DNA of 64,000 bases. Source: Sequoia sempervirens (taxonomy: Eukaryota; Streptophyta; Pinopsida; Cupressales; Cupressaceae). The first letter of the stretch is position 1. Every line of letters starts with the position of its first letter. A model generated the notes under the pieces. It was not told the DNA's origin and did not search any database. It saw only the letters and a program-made list of their open reading frames with translations. The position numbers and the translations under genes were made by a program. The stretch covers positions 1 through 64,000 of the forward strand of contig VDFB02321251.1 of NCBI GenBank assembly GCA_007258455.2. The letters run 5' to 3'. Shown here in pieces: positions 1-10,440 of this stretch.

Positions 1-473
1 AAGGAGGGTGCTCAACTTTTGCACCTGGTTAGTGCTGGGGGGTTCCATTTTCAGGCCTTTTTTTCATTTGCTCATAACTTTTGTAAACAGAGGTATTTTT
101 TCGAAAACGAATAGTCACCAGAAAGTTGATTCAATGTCGGATCCAATGATGTAGGTCTTTTTTTCTGATTTTTTCATTTTAATGCTTTTTTCTGCCTCTA
201 AAGTCAAAGTTGTTGTTTTCACTCTGGAGGGCATATATTTTGCCTCGTTTATTGGTTTTTCAGAAACAAATAGGCATTGGAAAGCTGGTTCTAACCTCTT
301 CTCAGATCTCAAACTTGATTTTTGTAGAATATTCTCTAGGTATCTAAGTTTTTAATCAAAACTCAGCCTTTTTTTTTGGTTATTTCTTGAGAAGTGTGCA
401 AATCAGGAGTTTTTTTGAGATCAATGAGCATTATTTTTTTTCATTTGAGAGTATATATTGCTATTTTTCTATC
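1..473 (+). other. Noncoding leader of a truncated copia element
   Basis: This T-rich stretch lies upstream of a copia gag start and has no credible ORF. It is most likely the untranslated leader between the 5' LTR (outside the window) and gag. Two loosely similar blocks near 100-135 and 258-300 suggest an old internal duplication. No LTR end or primer-binding site could be fixed here. Confidence 0.4.
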
Positions 474-3400
474 ATGGATTTACATAATATTGCACCCCTT
501 ACTCCATTCAACTATTTTGGTTGGAAAAAATAAATGGAGATTCACTTGAAACACAAAGGGTTGTATAGGGTAACCATGGGTACAGAAATTGAACCTACAG
601 GTGCTACTAAAAAGAAAAAATGGTTTAATAGGTGTGATGAAGCTTATGGTACATTATGTTTGTCTCTTTCATCTGACCTTATTTTTCACATTGAGTCTTG
701 CACTACACCAAATGAGATCTGGACCACTTTAGAGTCTTTGTTTGGGAAGCAAGATACTATGAGAGGGTTTCAGTTAGAGAATGAGCTTATTGGCTTATAT
801 CTTAGGGATTTTGATAGTATCCAGGATTTTTTCACCAATCTTAAGTCTCTTAGATTGTCATAGTGTGGTGTTTAGAAAGAAGACTCTCATTTGATATTGT
901 CCATTCTTTCTAAGCTTGGACCTGTGTGATCAATTTTTAAGTGTTAAACCATGATTAAATAAATCAAACACACTAATATAACATTAACTCAAAGGAAATA
1001 GATAAACAAAACAAACTCTTATGCGAATGGCTCCTTCGAAAGCGTCATATTGTCCTCTATCTCTAGCATTTCGTTGATTCAAGATGCTCTCAGATTTTGT
1101 ATGCCAAGCTCAACGAAATGGACTACTAAAGAATGAGATTTAGAGAAATGTTGGTTGCTCACTTTGGCAGCATAATGATATGGTGAAGGTTCGAAAAAGG
1201 AGAATGATGGATAAAAGATGGAAGATTCCAGAATGATTTTGACAGAGTGAGGATACTTAAGAATCCACCCCCTAAATGAATTGTGAGAGGTTGTATTTAT
1301 AGAGTTTTCAAAAGCTTCTAATTGGCTGATATGATCAATGGCTATGATAATTCCTGGCAAATCGAATGGCTGAAGAAGGATGAAATTGAAGAGAAAATAG
1401 AAGAAACCTAAAAACAAGATTTTTCTATTTTTATGAAAGAGGAAAAGATAAGAAGATAAGAAATCATCTTTCTTTAAAAAGATAAAAGAAAGATTTAAAA
1501 GCTGATAAATAATGAATTAAAAATTCAAATATTTATTTGTGGATGACATTCAACTTTTCTTAATTAAATAAAATATTTAATTAAGCTTTTGCTAAGAAAA
1601 GTCAGGATAAGAAAAAATCTTAAATCATGATTTTGAAAAGTAAAGATCCTTACATTTAAATAAAATATTTAATTATGACATGAGAAGATTTCACAATCAA
1701 ATAAAATGCCTAATTGTGATTTAGAAAGAAAGCATAAGATATTTTTAATTAAATAAGATTTATTTAATTAAATCACTTTTATGAAATTAATTAAATGAAA
1801 CATTTAATTAATTAGAAGAAGAAAATTAAATAGAAGAAAAGGAGATATTTAAATTTAATTAAATTAAAAGATTTCCACTCAATTTAAAACAGATAATTAA
1901 TTTTAAATAAATAAAATGCATTTATTTAATTAATTATGATTATATGAGCCAATTAAACAAAATAAATTTATTTTAATTATGAAGGAAGAATAAGATGAAT
2001 GAACAATATAATTAAATAAATTAAATTTAGTCATATGTAGAGGATTTTTAGAAAAATTAATTAAATAATAAATATTTAATTAATTGCCAGGATTATAGAC
2101 ATGACCATTTTTATGCCTATACAGGACCATATTATTCAGTTTTTGTATCTACCTTTTATGCCACTAGGAATTCACTTGGTAAGAGATTCACTATGCCATC
2201 TCTTGATGACTTTGCTTCATCTCTCACTCGAGAGCAAGCTAAGTTAGCTAGCATGGGAACAGTGAAACCTTCTTCCTCATCACAAGCACTTATTGCTTCA
2301 CAGGAGTCCAGAGATTAGAAGGCTTCTACAGGAAAAGGAAAGAAATAGAAACAAAAGGATTCAAAACCTTATGAGCAGCAAAAGGAGTCCTCAGATTCAT
2401 CCTCCTCTTCTAAGGGAAAATCATCTAGGAAGGAGAAGACTACATGTGCATATTGCAAGAGGGAAGGACATGCAGAACATAATTGTTACAAGAAGGACAT
2501 TGATGATCTGAAACACCTTCTTCAGAAACATCAGATTGATTTTCCTTCTAGGATGTCTACATCATCCTCTTCTCCTCATTCTTCTTCTTCTTCTTCAGAA
2601 CAACATAACATAGGCACAACTGGTTTACGTACTTCATCAAATATGAAGGGACATGCTCTTTGTGCTTCTTCAGGTATTGGATCAAGGAGATGGCTTCTAG
2701 ACTTAGGAGAATCTCATCATATGGCATCTTCACAGATTATGTTCACTTCCCTTGAGCCTTGCACTATGTCTCCCATTTTAATCGGAAACAACACTTACAT
2801 GAGTGTTACAGGGAAGGGGTCTATTAGTTTTTGGGACCACTCCTTTTAGGATGTCTTGTGTGTCCCTCACTTGAAAAATAGCCTTCTTTCCATTTATTAG
2901 ATCACACATGGAGGCACTGGGAGATCTATGGAGTTCACACCTGATTCAGTTATCATCAGAGACTTGGAGAGTAGAGCAATTATTGCTACTAGGATAGTGG
3001 ATCACTCATCTCAGTTGTATTCCTTCACCAATTTTTCTACTGATGGTGCTTCTATTCCTAGAGTTGTTCCTCACAATTCTAGTGTGCATCATCATTCAAA
3101 GGAGAGATTTGGCTTCTTGAACATTGGTGTTCTCACTTCAGATCTTGTTCTCGAGCCTTCCATTCCATCTCCTCCCCCTCCTATTGCTATTGTTGTGGCT
3201 ACCGATGTGGCTTCTTTATTTTTAGTGCAACAGGATCCTGTTGATCATCCATCTCTAGAGGCTATTATTGAGTCTTCACCTACTTTGACTTCTTCATTGG
3301 TTGGGGTCACACCTACTTCTATGGAGACATCTCAGGCTACACCTATTCCACCTTCAGAGATTGCTTTCATTCGGCCTCTTCCCTCTTACTTCTTTCAGGA

Positions 3401-3623
3401 GATGTGGTTTCTTCAATTTTATTGGAGCTACTTCATTCTAGGGGGGATATGTGGCCTATTTCTTCCTCTCTTATGGGGGGTTCTTTCATGTATCTTTGTG
3501 ATGGATGGTGTCCTTGGGGGATCTTATGGAGTCCTCCATCTTTCATCACTTAGTTTATTGCATTCTATTTTGGGGAGGAGTTTTTTTCCCATGTGGTTTT
3601 CTCCTCCACCTCGTTTGATTTAG
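474..3623 (+). pseudogene. Degenerate copia gag-protease (element 1)
   Basis: The reading frame opens at 474 and hits a stop at 528. The next part (534-863) is a UBN2-like copia gag with the typical pattern EIWTTLESLFGKQ. More in-frame stops follow at about 861 and 873. If the 923-2123 insert is mentally removed, the same frame continues across the junction (SKLGP then YYSVFVSTFYATR), which shows that the insert landed in this ORF. A CCHC zinc knuckle, CAYCKREGHAEHNC, sits near 2447-2490. The protease motif has become WLLDLGESHHM near 2690-2720, where the family normally has DSGAS, so the catalytic aspartate context is damaged. From about 3040 the protein turns into a Pro/Ser/Thr-rich linker and runs into 3' untranslated sequence. 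Not functional. Confidence 0.8.
923..2123 (-). mobile_element. Solo LTR (1201 bp) with GGACC target duplication
   Basis: The insert begins TGTGTGATCA and ends CCTATACA (TG...CA), and is flanked by a perfect 5 bp duplication GGACC at 918-922 and 2124-2128. It interrupts a copia gag frame that rejoins exactly on either side. A TATAAATA box read on the minus strand (about 1293-1302) suggests minus orientation. There is no internal coding region, so it is a solo LTR left by LTR-LTR recombination. On the minus strand it starts TGTATAGG, like the gypsy LTR at 29558, but I see no further similarity. The interior is very AT-rich (1440-2100) with many TTAATTAAAT blocks. Confidence 0.88.
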
Positions 3624-3724
3624 TTTGCATTGCATTTGTAAATGAGTTCCTGATCAACTCTTGTTGTCGGGACTCATCTCTTGCATAATAATTTGCTTCT
3701 CCCTAAGTTGCACTTATGGGGGGT

Positions 3725-4083
3725 TGTTGGTGTAATTAATTATTTAATTACACTTTAGCATAAATTTACTTAGGCATATTTCATTTCCTAGGTTAATTAT
3801 TATTTAATTATTATCCTTATCTTGTTGAGCTGTCTTTTTGCTCAAGATAAGATTAGGGTTTTTTTTTCTTGCTTTATTGCTTGATTTCCTTTTTGAAGGA
3901 TTTTGTATTATTTGTGAAACAATTACTTTCAATAATCATTATTCTAGTTTTTGCTTGCACAAACTTTCTCTGACGGTTTACAAAACATCTCTTCTTTTTT
4001 GTTCTGAATATTTTTTGCATGTGATAGGTGATTGCTTGCAAGTGATTCTTGGGGACTGTGAAGTTGGTTTTTCAACTTCTACA
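3725..4083 (+). repeat. 3' LTR of copia element 1 (359 bp)
   Basis: It starts TGTTGGTGTAATTA directly after a G-rich polypurine tract and ends CTTCTACA, after which copia element 2 coding sequence begins. Length and TG...CA ends are normal for small copia LTRs. The short AT-rich ORFs inside it are not genes. Confidence 0.8.
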
Positions 4084-6381
4084 ACTATGCTGCTAATGAA
4101 GGTGTGATAGATGATGAATCTGATAAAGGTGAAGATGAATGGGTATTTATTGCTATCAAGGAAAATAATCATGTATCTACTGAATCTACTAGTTGTACAA
4201 ATGTGGAGAAATCCCTAGCTGCTTGAGTTGAAGAAAAAGATGAATCGGTAATTGATAGTGGATGTTCACATCATATGATAGGAGATAAAAGTAAGTTTGT
4301 GAGCTTGGAAAGGTATGATGGTTGTGTTGAGATTTGGTGATAACACAACTTGTGTGATCCATGGAAGAGGATGCATCTCTCTTGATGGTAAGAATAATAT
4401 TGATGATGTCATATATGTGGAAGGTCTGAAGCATAATATTTCGAGTGTCAGACAAATGGTTGATAAGGGTTACAATCTTCAGTTCAAGGATGGAAAGTGC
4501 AGAATATTGGGATGTTCTGGAAATGTGATTGCATCAGGTATAAAAAAAAGAGGTAATATCTTTCATCTGATTGCTGCTAATAAAGTTGTTTGATTGCTCA
4601 AGTTGATGAAAGTTGGTTGTGGCATAGGAGAATGTGTCATGTTAACTTTGATCTAATATTTTCAAGATAAGATCTACTAAAGCTATGAGAGATCTACCTA
4701 AGATGGAAAACCTACTAATGCCATTTGCAAGGAATGTCAGCTGGGAAAGCAAACTAGAATTTCATTTCAGAGAAAACAACATTGTTCAAAAGAATTGTTG
4801 GATCTTGTGCATACTGATTTGTGTGGTCCCTCTAGAATTAGAAGTTTACAAGGTTACAAGTATTTCATGCTTCTTATTGATGACTATTCAAGAATGATGT
4901 GGGCTACTTTCTTAAGGGAGAAATCTGATGCACTAGAAAAGTTCAAGATCTTTAAGGCTATGGTTGAGATAGAGACTGGTCTGAAGATTAAATGTCTGAG
5001 ATCAGATAGAGGTGGTGAATTCACTTTCAATGAGTTTAATTATTTTTGTGAAGAATATGGAATAAAGAAACAATTATCTACACTACAGACCCCTCAACAA
5101 AATGGAGTTGTGGAAAGGAAGAACACAACAGTTCAAGATGCTACTTACAAAGACTACAAGGTTTATCATATGGATGTCAAGTCTTCTTTTCTAAATGGAA
5201 AATTAGAAGAAGAGGTGTATATCAAGAAAATTGATGGATTTTAGTTGACTGATAAGGGATATATGGTTTGTTTGTTGAAGAAAGCACTATATGGACTTAA
5301 GCAAGCCCCTAGAGCATGGTATGCCAGATTGGACAAATATTTGTTGAAGCTTGGATTTAACAAAGGTACTGCTAATAGTAATATGTATTTCAAGAATGAT
5401 GATAAATATTTGATTGTTGAAGTTTTTGTTGATGATATCATTTTTGGAGGAGATGATTGTTTGTGCATGAAGTTTGCTGATGAGATGAAGAGTGAGTTTG
5501 AGATGTCAATGATTGGAGAGATGAAATTCTTCTTGGGATTGCAAATTTTATTCAGTTAGATAAAGGGATTTTTATATCTCAATCCAAATATATGAAGGAA
5601 TTGTTGAATAAGTTTTGTATGGAAGATTCAAAGCTAGTTGGTACACCTATGGTGATTGGATGCAAGTTGAAAATAGGTGATGATTCTCTAAAGGAAAATC
5701 AGACTAGATACAGATCAATGATTGGTGGATTGCTTTATTTGACTCAAACTAGACCTAATATCATGAATGTTGTATGTATTGTTGCAAGATTTCAAGTTGA
5801 TCCTAAGGAATCTCATCTGACTGCTATGAAGAGAATTTTTTAGATACTTAAAGGGAAAAATTAACTTTGGTCTATGGTATGCTATAGATGATGATCTTAC
5901 TTTGAGTGCCTTTACTAATGCTAATTGGGCATGAGATGTGGATGACAAAAAAAGTACTAGTGGTGGAGCATTTTCCTTGGGTCAGAAGGTAATTTCATGG
6001 TTGAGTAAAAAGTAGAATGCCATTTCTTTATCTACTACAGAGGATGAATACATTGCTACTGTTAACAATTGTACTCAAGTATTATGGATGAAGCAGATGC
6101 TGAAAGATATTAGAGTTGTGTATAATGAGCCTATTGCTATGTTCTCTGACAATTCAAGTGCTATTAATATTTCTAAGAATCCAGTGTTGCATTCAAATAC
6201 CAAGCATATATCTATCAAGTTTCACTTTTTGAGAGAAAAGGTAAGTGAAAAGGAAGTCAGATTGGAGTATGTTCCTACTAAGGAGTAGATTGCAAATATA
6301 TTTACAATGTTGTTTCCTAAGGATACTTTTGAGTATCTTAGAGGGAATTTGGGGGTGATTACCCCTCCTAATCAGAACTAA
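4084..6381 (+). pseudogene. Degenerate copia pol (protease-integrase-RT-RNase H)
   Basis: The aspartic protease site VIDSGCSHHM is intact near 4249-4278, followed by a frameshift near 4318. The integrase core shows HTDLCGPSR (about 4810), LRSDRGGEF (about 4996) and NGVVERKN (about 5101), giving the D-D-E triad. Right after it an internal deletion joins integrase to the RT motif YHMDVKSSFLNG (about 5164-5200), so the integrase C-terminus and RT N-terminus are lost. RT continues with YGLKQAPRAWY (about 5290) and the catalytic FVDDIIFG (about 5425-5448). RNase H appears as LSTTEDEYIA (about 6030) and LHSNTKHISIKFHFLREK (about 6187-6240). Stops at about 5242, 5557, 5842, 5932, 6013 and 6286 confirm that it is dead. 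Confidence 0.85.
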
Positions 6382-6659
6382 GGTTGCAATTCTTTGCATC
6401 AGTCCATGCATTTCAAAGTCATATCTTGTTTTGGATTCATGTTGTGGTGGCTGCTACTCAGAGGGAGTAGTTAGATGGTTCAAAAATTTAGATATGTGGT
6501 TCAAAGCTTAGAGATCTTTGTCAATGATTTCAAAGGGGGAGAGGATCATGTGGAAAGGAGAAAAAGAGTCAGAACCTAAGGGGGAGTAAGTGTTAAGAGA
6601 TAGTTGCATTGATGGTGTTTTTCACATCATGTGTTTCCATCAATGCCAAAGAGGGAGAT

Positions 6660-7887
6660 TGTTGGATGTTGTTGTTGTGTTGCTGATATGTGGTTGTCAT
6701 TGTTGTCAACACTATTAGCATTAGTGCATTTGAAGCTGTATATGTTGAGGATATTGAGAAAATTGTAATAAATGAGTTGCAGGTTGTTAGTTGTGAAGTG
6801 AATTTTTGTCTATCGATGAGATCCATACGTTGATGTTCAGATGTTGTGGAATAAAGGGTTTCATGTTGATTATTTCTAGTTTATAATCCACATTGAGTTT
6901 CAGAGATCCGCATGAAGATTTTCATTTTGACAGTTTTTTTGTTGCCTCAGTTGGTGTTTATAATTGAAGATTATGCGATTCCAGTTAGTTCAATTGCTGC
7001 AGATGCTTCTTTGGTGATTTATGATGTTTTTGGATGTTTCTAGTTTGTACTCTATCTTTGTTGCACATCCACATTGATCATTGTACTCGTGATCTAATAT
7101 TTTATCTTGCGCGTTAATGTTTTTCATGTTCCTGGCCTACATGGTGTTGAAGCATGTTGTGGATCTTCGAGGATAAATTAATTGAAGTGTTTTCATGTTG
7201 GAGATGTTGTTTTTGGTCCTCACTAAGTTTTGGTCGACCTTGGTTGATTCGCATTGAAGATTATTTATTGATTTGGGTTGACAATTTATATTCATTTTAT
7301 TATTTCTTTGTGGCCGACTTGTAGCGAACGCAATTTCATGTTGTGGGTATATAAGAGTGATTTTTTATTTGAATTGAAGTGTTCTAGTGGATTTTGAATG
7401 TATGCAATGTGTGAATAATGTTCTAAATCATTTGAAGGTAGAGAAGAGTGTGAAAAAGAGTGAAGAAGATTGAAGAAGTGTTCATGTGCTTAACCAGAAC
7501 TATAATCAGGCATTAGTAGATGCTATTTTCTCAGTTCAAAATCTGGATGGCTGTAATCTAAATCTTTCTATAAGAAAGTGTGTCTTCCTTTGTAATTGAG
7601 CAGTGAGCTCTAGGCGGTGTACTTGAATGCATGTTCATTCCTCATTTATTCTTCTTATACTTTTAATAGGGTATAATATTATGGACTGACCTAAACCATG
7701 ATTTTTCACCTAACATGGTTTCCATGCAAAAATCTTGGTGTTATGTGTTTTTCTGATGTGTTATTGATTCATGCTTTCATTGATATTGATCAAATCTGAA
7801 AATAAGGATTAATAAGTTTAATAAGTTTGAAATTTTGTGAAAACTGATTCATTCCCCCTCTTAGTTGTCTACCCTTGTGTCTCCAAT
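6660..7887 (+). repeat. 3' LTR of copia element 2 (about 1.23 kb)
   Basis: It starts TGTTGGATGTTG after a GA-rich polypurine-like tract. The tail shows the ATTCCCCCTCTTAG signature that often lies just before the end of such copia LTRs. I place the end at CTCCAATA, a decayed form of ...CA; this edge may be off by a few bases. No coding sequence. Confidence 0.65.
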
Positions 7888-7888
7888 A

Positions 7889-10101
7889 GTTAACTCTTCC
7901 TCTAATGTCAATGGACCATGCTTCTCCATTAAACCTTTGAATGGAACATTAGTCTCGAGCTGCTCTGCATAGTGGAAAGAAAGTTCCTCCAACTAGCTAT
8001 GATCATGAAAATCACCTTCATGAAACATTTCTTGGCATTTGGCCTCCTCCTCTAAGGGCTTTAGTAGCATGTTTTCCCAACAGTCTTTAAACCAATTAGT
8101 TTCATCTCATTTCACCACAAATAGGACATGTTCATGGACTTTCTTTTCTTTTTTTTCCTCATCATTCACTTGATCTACATGAGAACCCAATAGGGTAGCA
8201 AGCTCTCTACAAGCTGGACAGATGGGATCTTGACACTCTAGAACTGAATTGTCTTGGAGAGACTGACTCTCTTGTATTAGTTCTCTCAACTATTCTTCAA
8301 GGGAAGTTGCCTCTAATTTTTTCATTTTAGCTTCATCTTTATCACTTGGCTCTTCAACCATGCCTTCCTCTATCTGAGCTATGCCCTCAATCTCCCGATT
8401 ATGCTCCATGTTATGCTTGTCATCAACTATTTGTTCACAGATCAACTCTTTGTCAATGTGATCCTCGTACTCTTGCAAAAAAATTTATCTCTTTCTCAAC
8501 AACCAGTTGTTCTTGATTTTCTAGATCTTCATCATCACTGTACTAGCTGCATACCTCAAGGTAGTTGTCAATATCCTACTATTTCATCTATTCATTGTTC
8601 CCCAAAATCTGCTCTTCCCCTTGACTTGTAGCTACTGCGAGTGTGAGCATGCTTTCCTCATCTTGGTCCACGAAAGAAAGCAAATCATCAAATGAAAACA
8701 TGGAGCTATCCTCTTGAGTAGCCTCTTTTACCTCCTCATCCTACTGATCATTCGAATCAAAGCTACTTTCATGTATCCGTTCTTGAAACAAACCCTTATC
8801 TAAAGGGTCCTCATCATTATGGTGGTAAGAACTTGGCATAGTCATGACATTTTTACTTTCGTACTCAAAGTTAGGAAGCTCATCAAATAGATTAATTAAA
8901 CTTCCTCCTCATTATCTAAATTTGCAACCCAAACATTAAGATCATCCTGAAATGAATCTTTATTGCATTTTTCTTGGTTCTTTAACAAAAGAGGACCATT
9001 TTTTACCTCATGATAGCTCTCATTGAGCCTTTTTGACTCTTCAAGAGGTTCACACTTGCACTCTATTTGTTGATCCAAGGCTTTGGCATCACACTCACTC
9101 TCCTCAACTAACAATTCATTATACTCTTTGACCTCTTCTTGCTCCTCCTCTTGTTTCCCTGATTGATCTTTTGAAATGAGCATTGAAACATTTTTTGCTT
9201 CTTCAACACAACAAAGAGATTGATTAGTGAAAACATTGAAAGGAATATTAGGAGAATCCTTTATTTTCTCAATCTTCTGCTACTACAAATGGTAAACCTC
9301 CAAAGCTGAATGCAATGGATTTACTTTCTTAAGCTTCTCAATGTGCAATAAAGTATCTTGATCAAAGGGTTCACCTTTGAGTTTTTAAGGTGGAGAAACT
9401 TTGGACAAAGAAAGCTTTTGGGTCTTTTGTAAGGGAAACTGTTGCTCAAGGGGCTATTCTATTGCTATCCTATGCTAAATATGATCATTTTCCTCAACCT
9501 GTGAAGGATGAAGGCTTCAGAAACTTGGTATTTCAAGATTAAGAGACTGGTTCAAGAAATTCAAGGCCTTATCCTACCTAAAACTTGGAATCTCAACTTT
9601 AGGCATGCTAGGAGGCTCACTTTGTCTAAAGCTTGGAAATTGATACTTACAAACCTCCTCTTGAGAAGGTTGATATGGGGCTACAGGGGCTACTTAAACT
9701 TCATATCTTTGTGCCTCCAACTCTTTCTCACTGAGATAGGCTTGATAAGCCATCTCTTCCTACTGTTGATTATAATTGTGCTACATTTTGATCTCTTCTA
9801 CTTGATTATGTAAATCATGCATGATGTCAAGCAACATACCTTTCAAGTTTTTAATCTCCTCCTAATCACACTCTATGAGCTAATTTTGAGCATATGGAGG
9901 CTGAGATGGATATTGAATAGGGGTGGGTGAGTTGTAATTATATTGTACATGTTGGATTTGGAAAGCCATGGAATTGAAACTAGCAGCATGATTCTGCTAA
10001 TATGGATGACATAAAGATGAATAAGCAGGATTTTCATGATATGGCAGATGATATGACATATTATCATGAAACATTGACATGCTTGTTCATTCAAAGGATA
10101 A
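7889..10101 (-). pseudogene. Long acidic gag-like ORF with many stops, unknown family
   Basis: Read on the minus strand from about 10101 down to 7889, one frame persists for about 400 codons, then continues in two further frames (frameshifts near 8888 and 8478), about 735 codons in all. The N-terminal part is rich in Pro, Tyr, Gln and Asn. The remainder is strongly acidic and lysine-rich, with probable coiled-coil stretches (for example KQEEEQEEVKEYNELLVEES) and CxxC pairs such as CPAC. Of 13 in-frame stops I read in the first frame, 10 are TAG, as expected from CAG decay. A gypsy-style leader lies upstream, so a Ty3/gypsy gag-like product is the best guess. No named domain was recognised, and a host pseudogene cannot be excluded. 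Confidence 0.5.
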
Positions 10102-10109
10102 AAAGAATG

Positions 10110-10440
10110 CAAAAATTAGATTCTTTTAAAAGCATACTAACACTTGATCATTCTAAAACTAGGAAATGCTTCTCAGAGTCACCATGGTGTTTGATGATTT
10201 TTCCTCTAAAGGCTGATAATACTGAAGAAAACACCCAACCCTTTAGTATGTACATTTATCCTATACTGTTCACACTAGATCTGCTTGAAAATCAAAGAAT
10301 AAAGTCACCAGGTATGCTATTTTCCACCTCCAAAGGTTGAAATTTTGTTGTGCATACAAAAAAAATAGCTTAAGATTTTGAAATTTGACCATGAAATAAA
10401 CTTCCAGAGTCCCACTAGGCATGCCAAAAAATTTTGGCAA
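10110..10440 (-). other. Possible Ty3/gypsy leader upstream of the acidic ORF
   Basis: On the minus strand, near 10440-10412, the sequence reads TTTGGCATGCCTAGTGGGAC. I recognise this as a decayed form of a motif often found just after the 5' LTR of plant gypsy elements. It precedes the acidic ORF by about 330 bases, the right place for a leader. The matching LTR should lie to the right of 10440, but its ends could not be fixed. Confidence 0.35.

Larger units (their letters stand above)
1..4083 (+). mobile_element. Ty1/copia element 1, 5' end outside window, pol deleted
   Basis: The order is leader, gag, zinc knuckle, protease remnant, Pro/Ser-rich linker, polypurine tract (about 3715-3724) and a 3' LTR (3725-4083). 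Integrase, reverse transcriptase and RNase H are missing between the protease remnant and the 3' untranslated region, so this is a non-autonomous deletion derivative. The right edge falls inside the coding region of copia element 2, which resumes at 4084, so element 1 is nested in element 2. The first bases after the LTR (ACTAT) should be the target duplication; the left partner lies outside the window. Element 1 is itself interrupted by a solo LTR at 923-2123. Confidence 0.75.
4084..7887 (+). mobile_element. Ty1/copia element 2, 3' part with LTR
   Basis: Protease, integrase, reverse transcriptase and RNase H domains occur in the copia order (PR-INT-RT-RH), followed by a 3' untranslated tail, a polypurine-like tract (about 6644-6659) and a 3' LTR. 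The upstream half (gag and 5' LTR) lies to the left of element 1, outside the window. Multiple frameshifts, stops and one internal deletion make it inactive. Its right edge lies next to a degenerate minus-strand ORF (7889-10101), into which it seems to have inserted. Confidence 0.8.

Noticed and set aside
1079..1417. 112-codon minus-strand ORF
   Set aside because: Inside the solo LTR, no recognisable domain.
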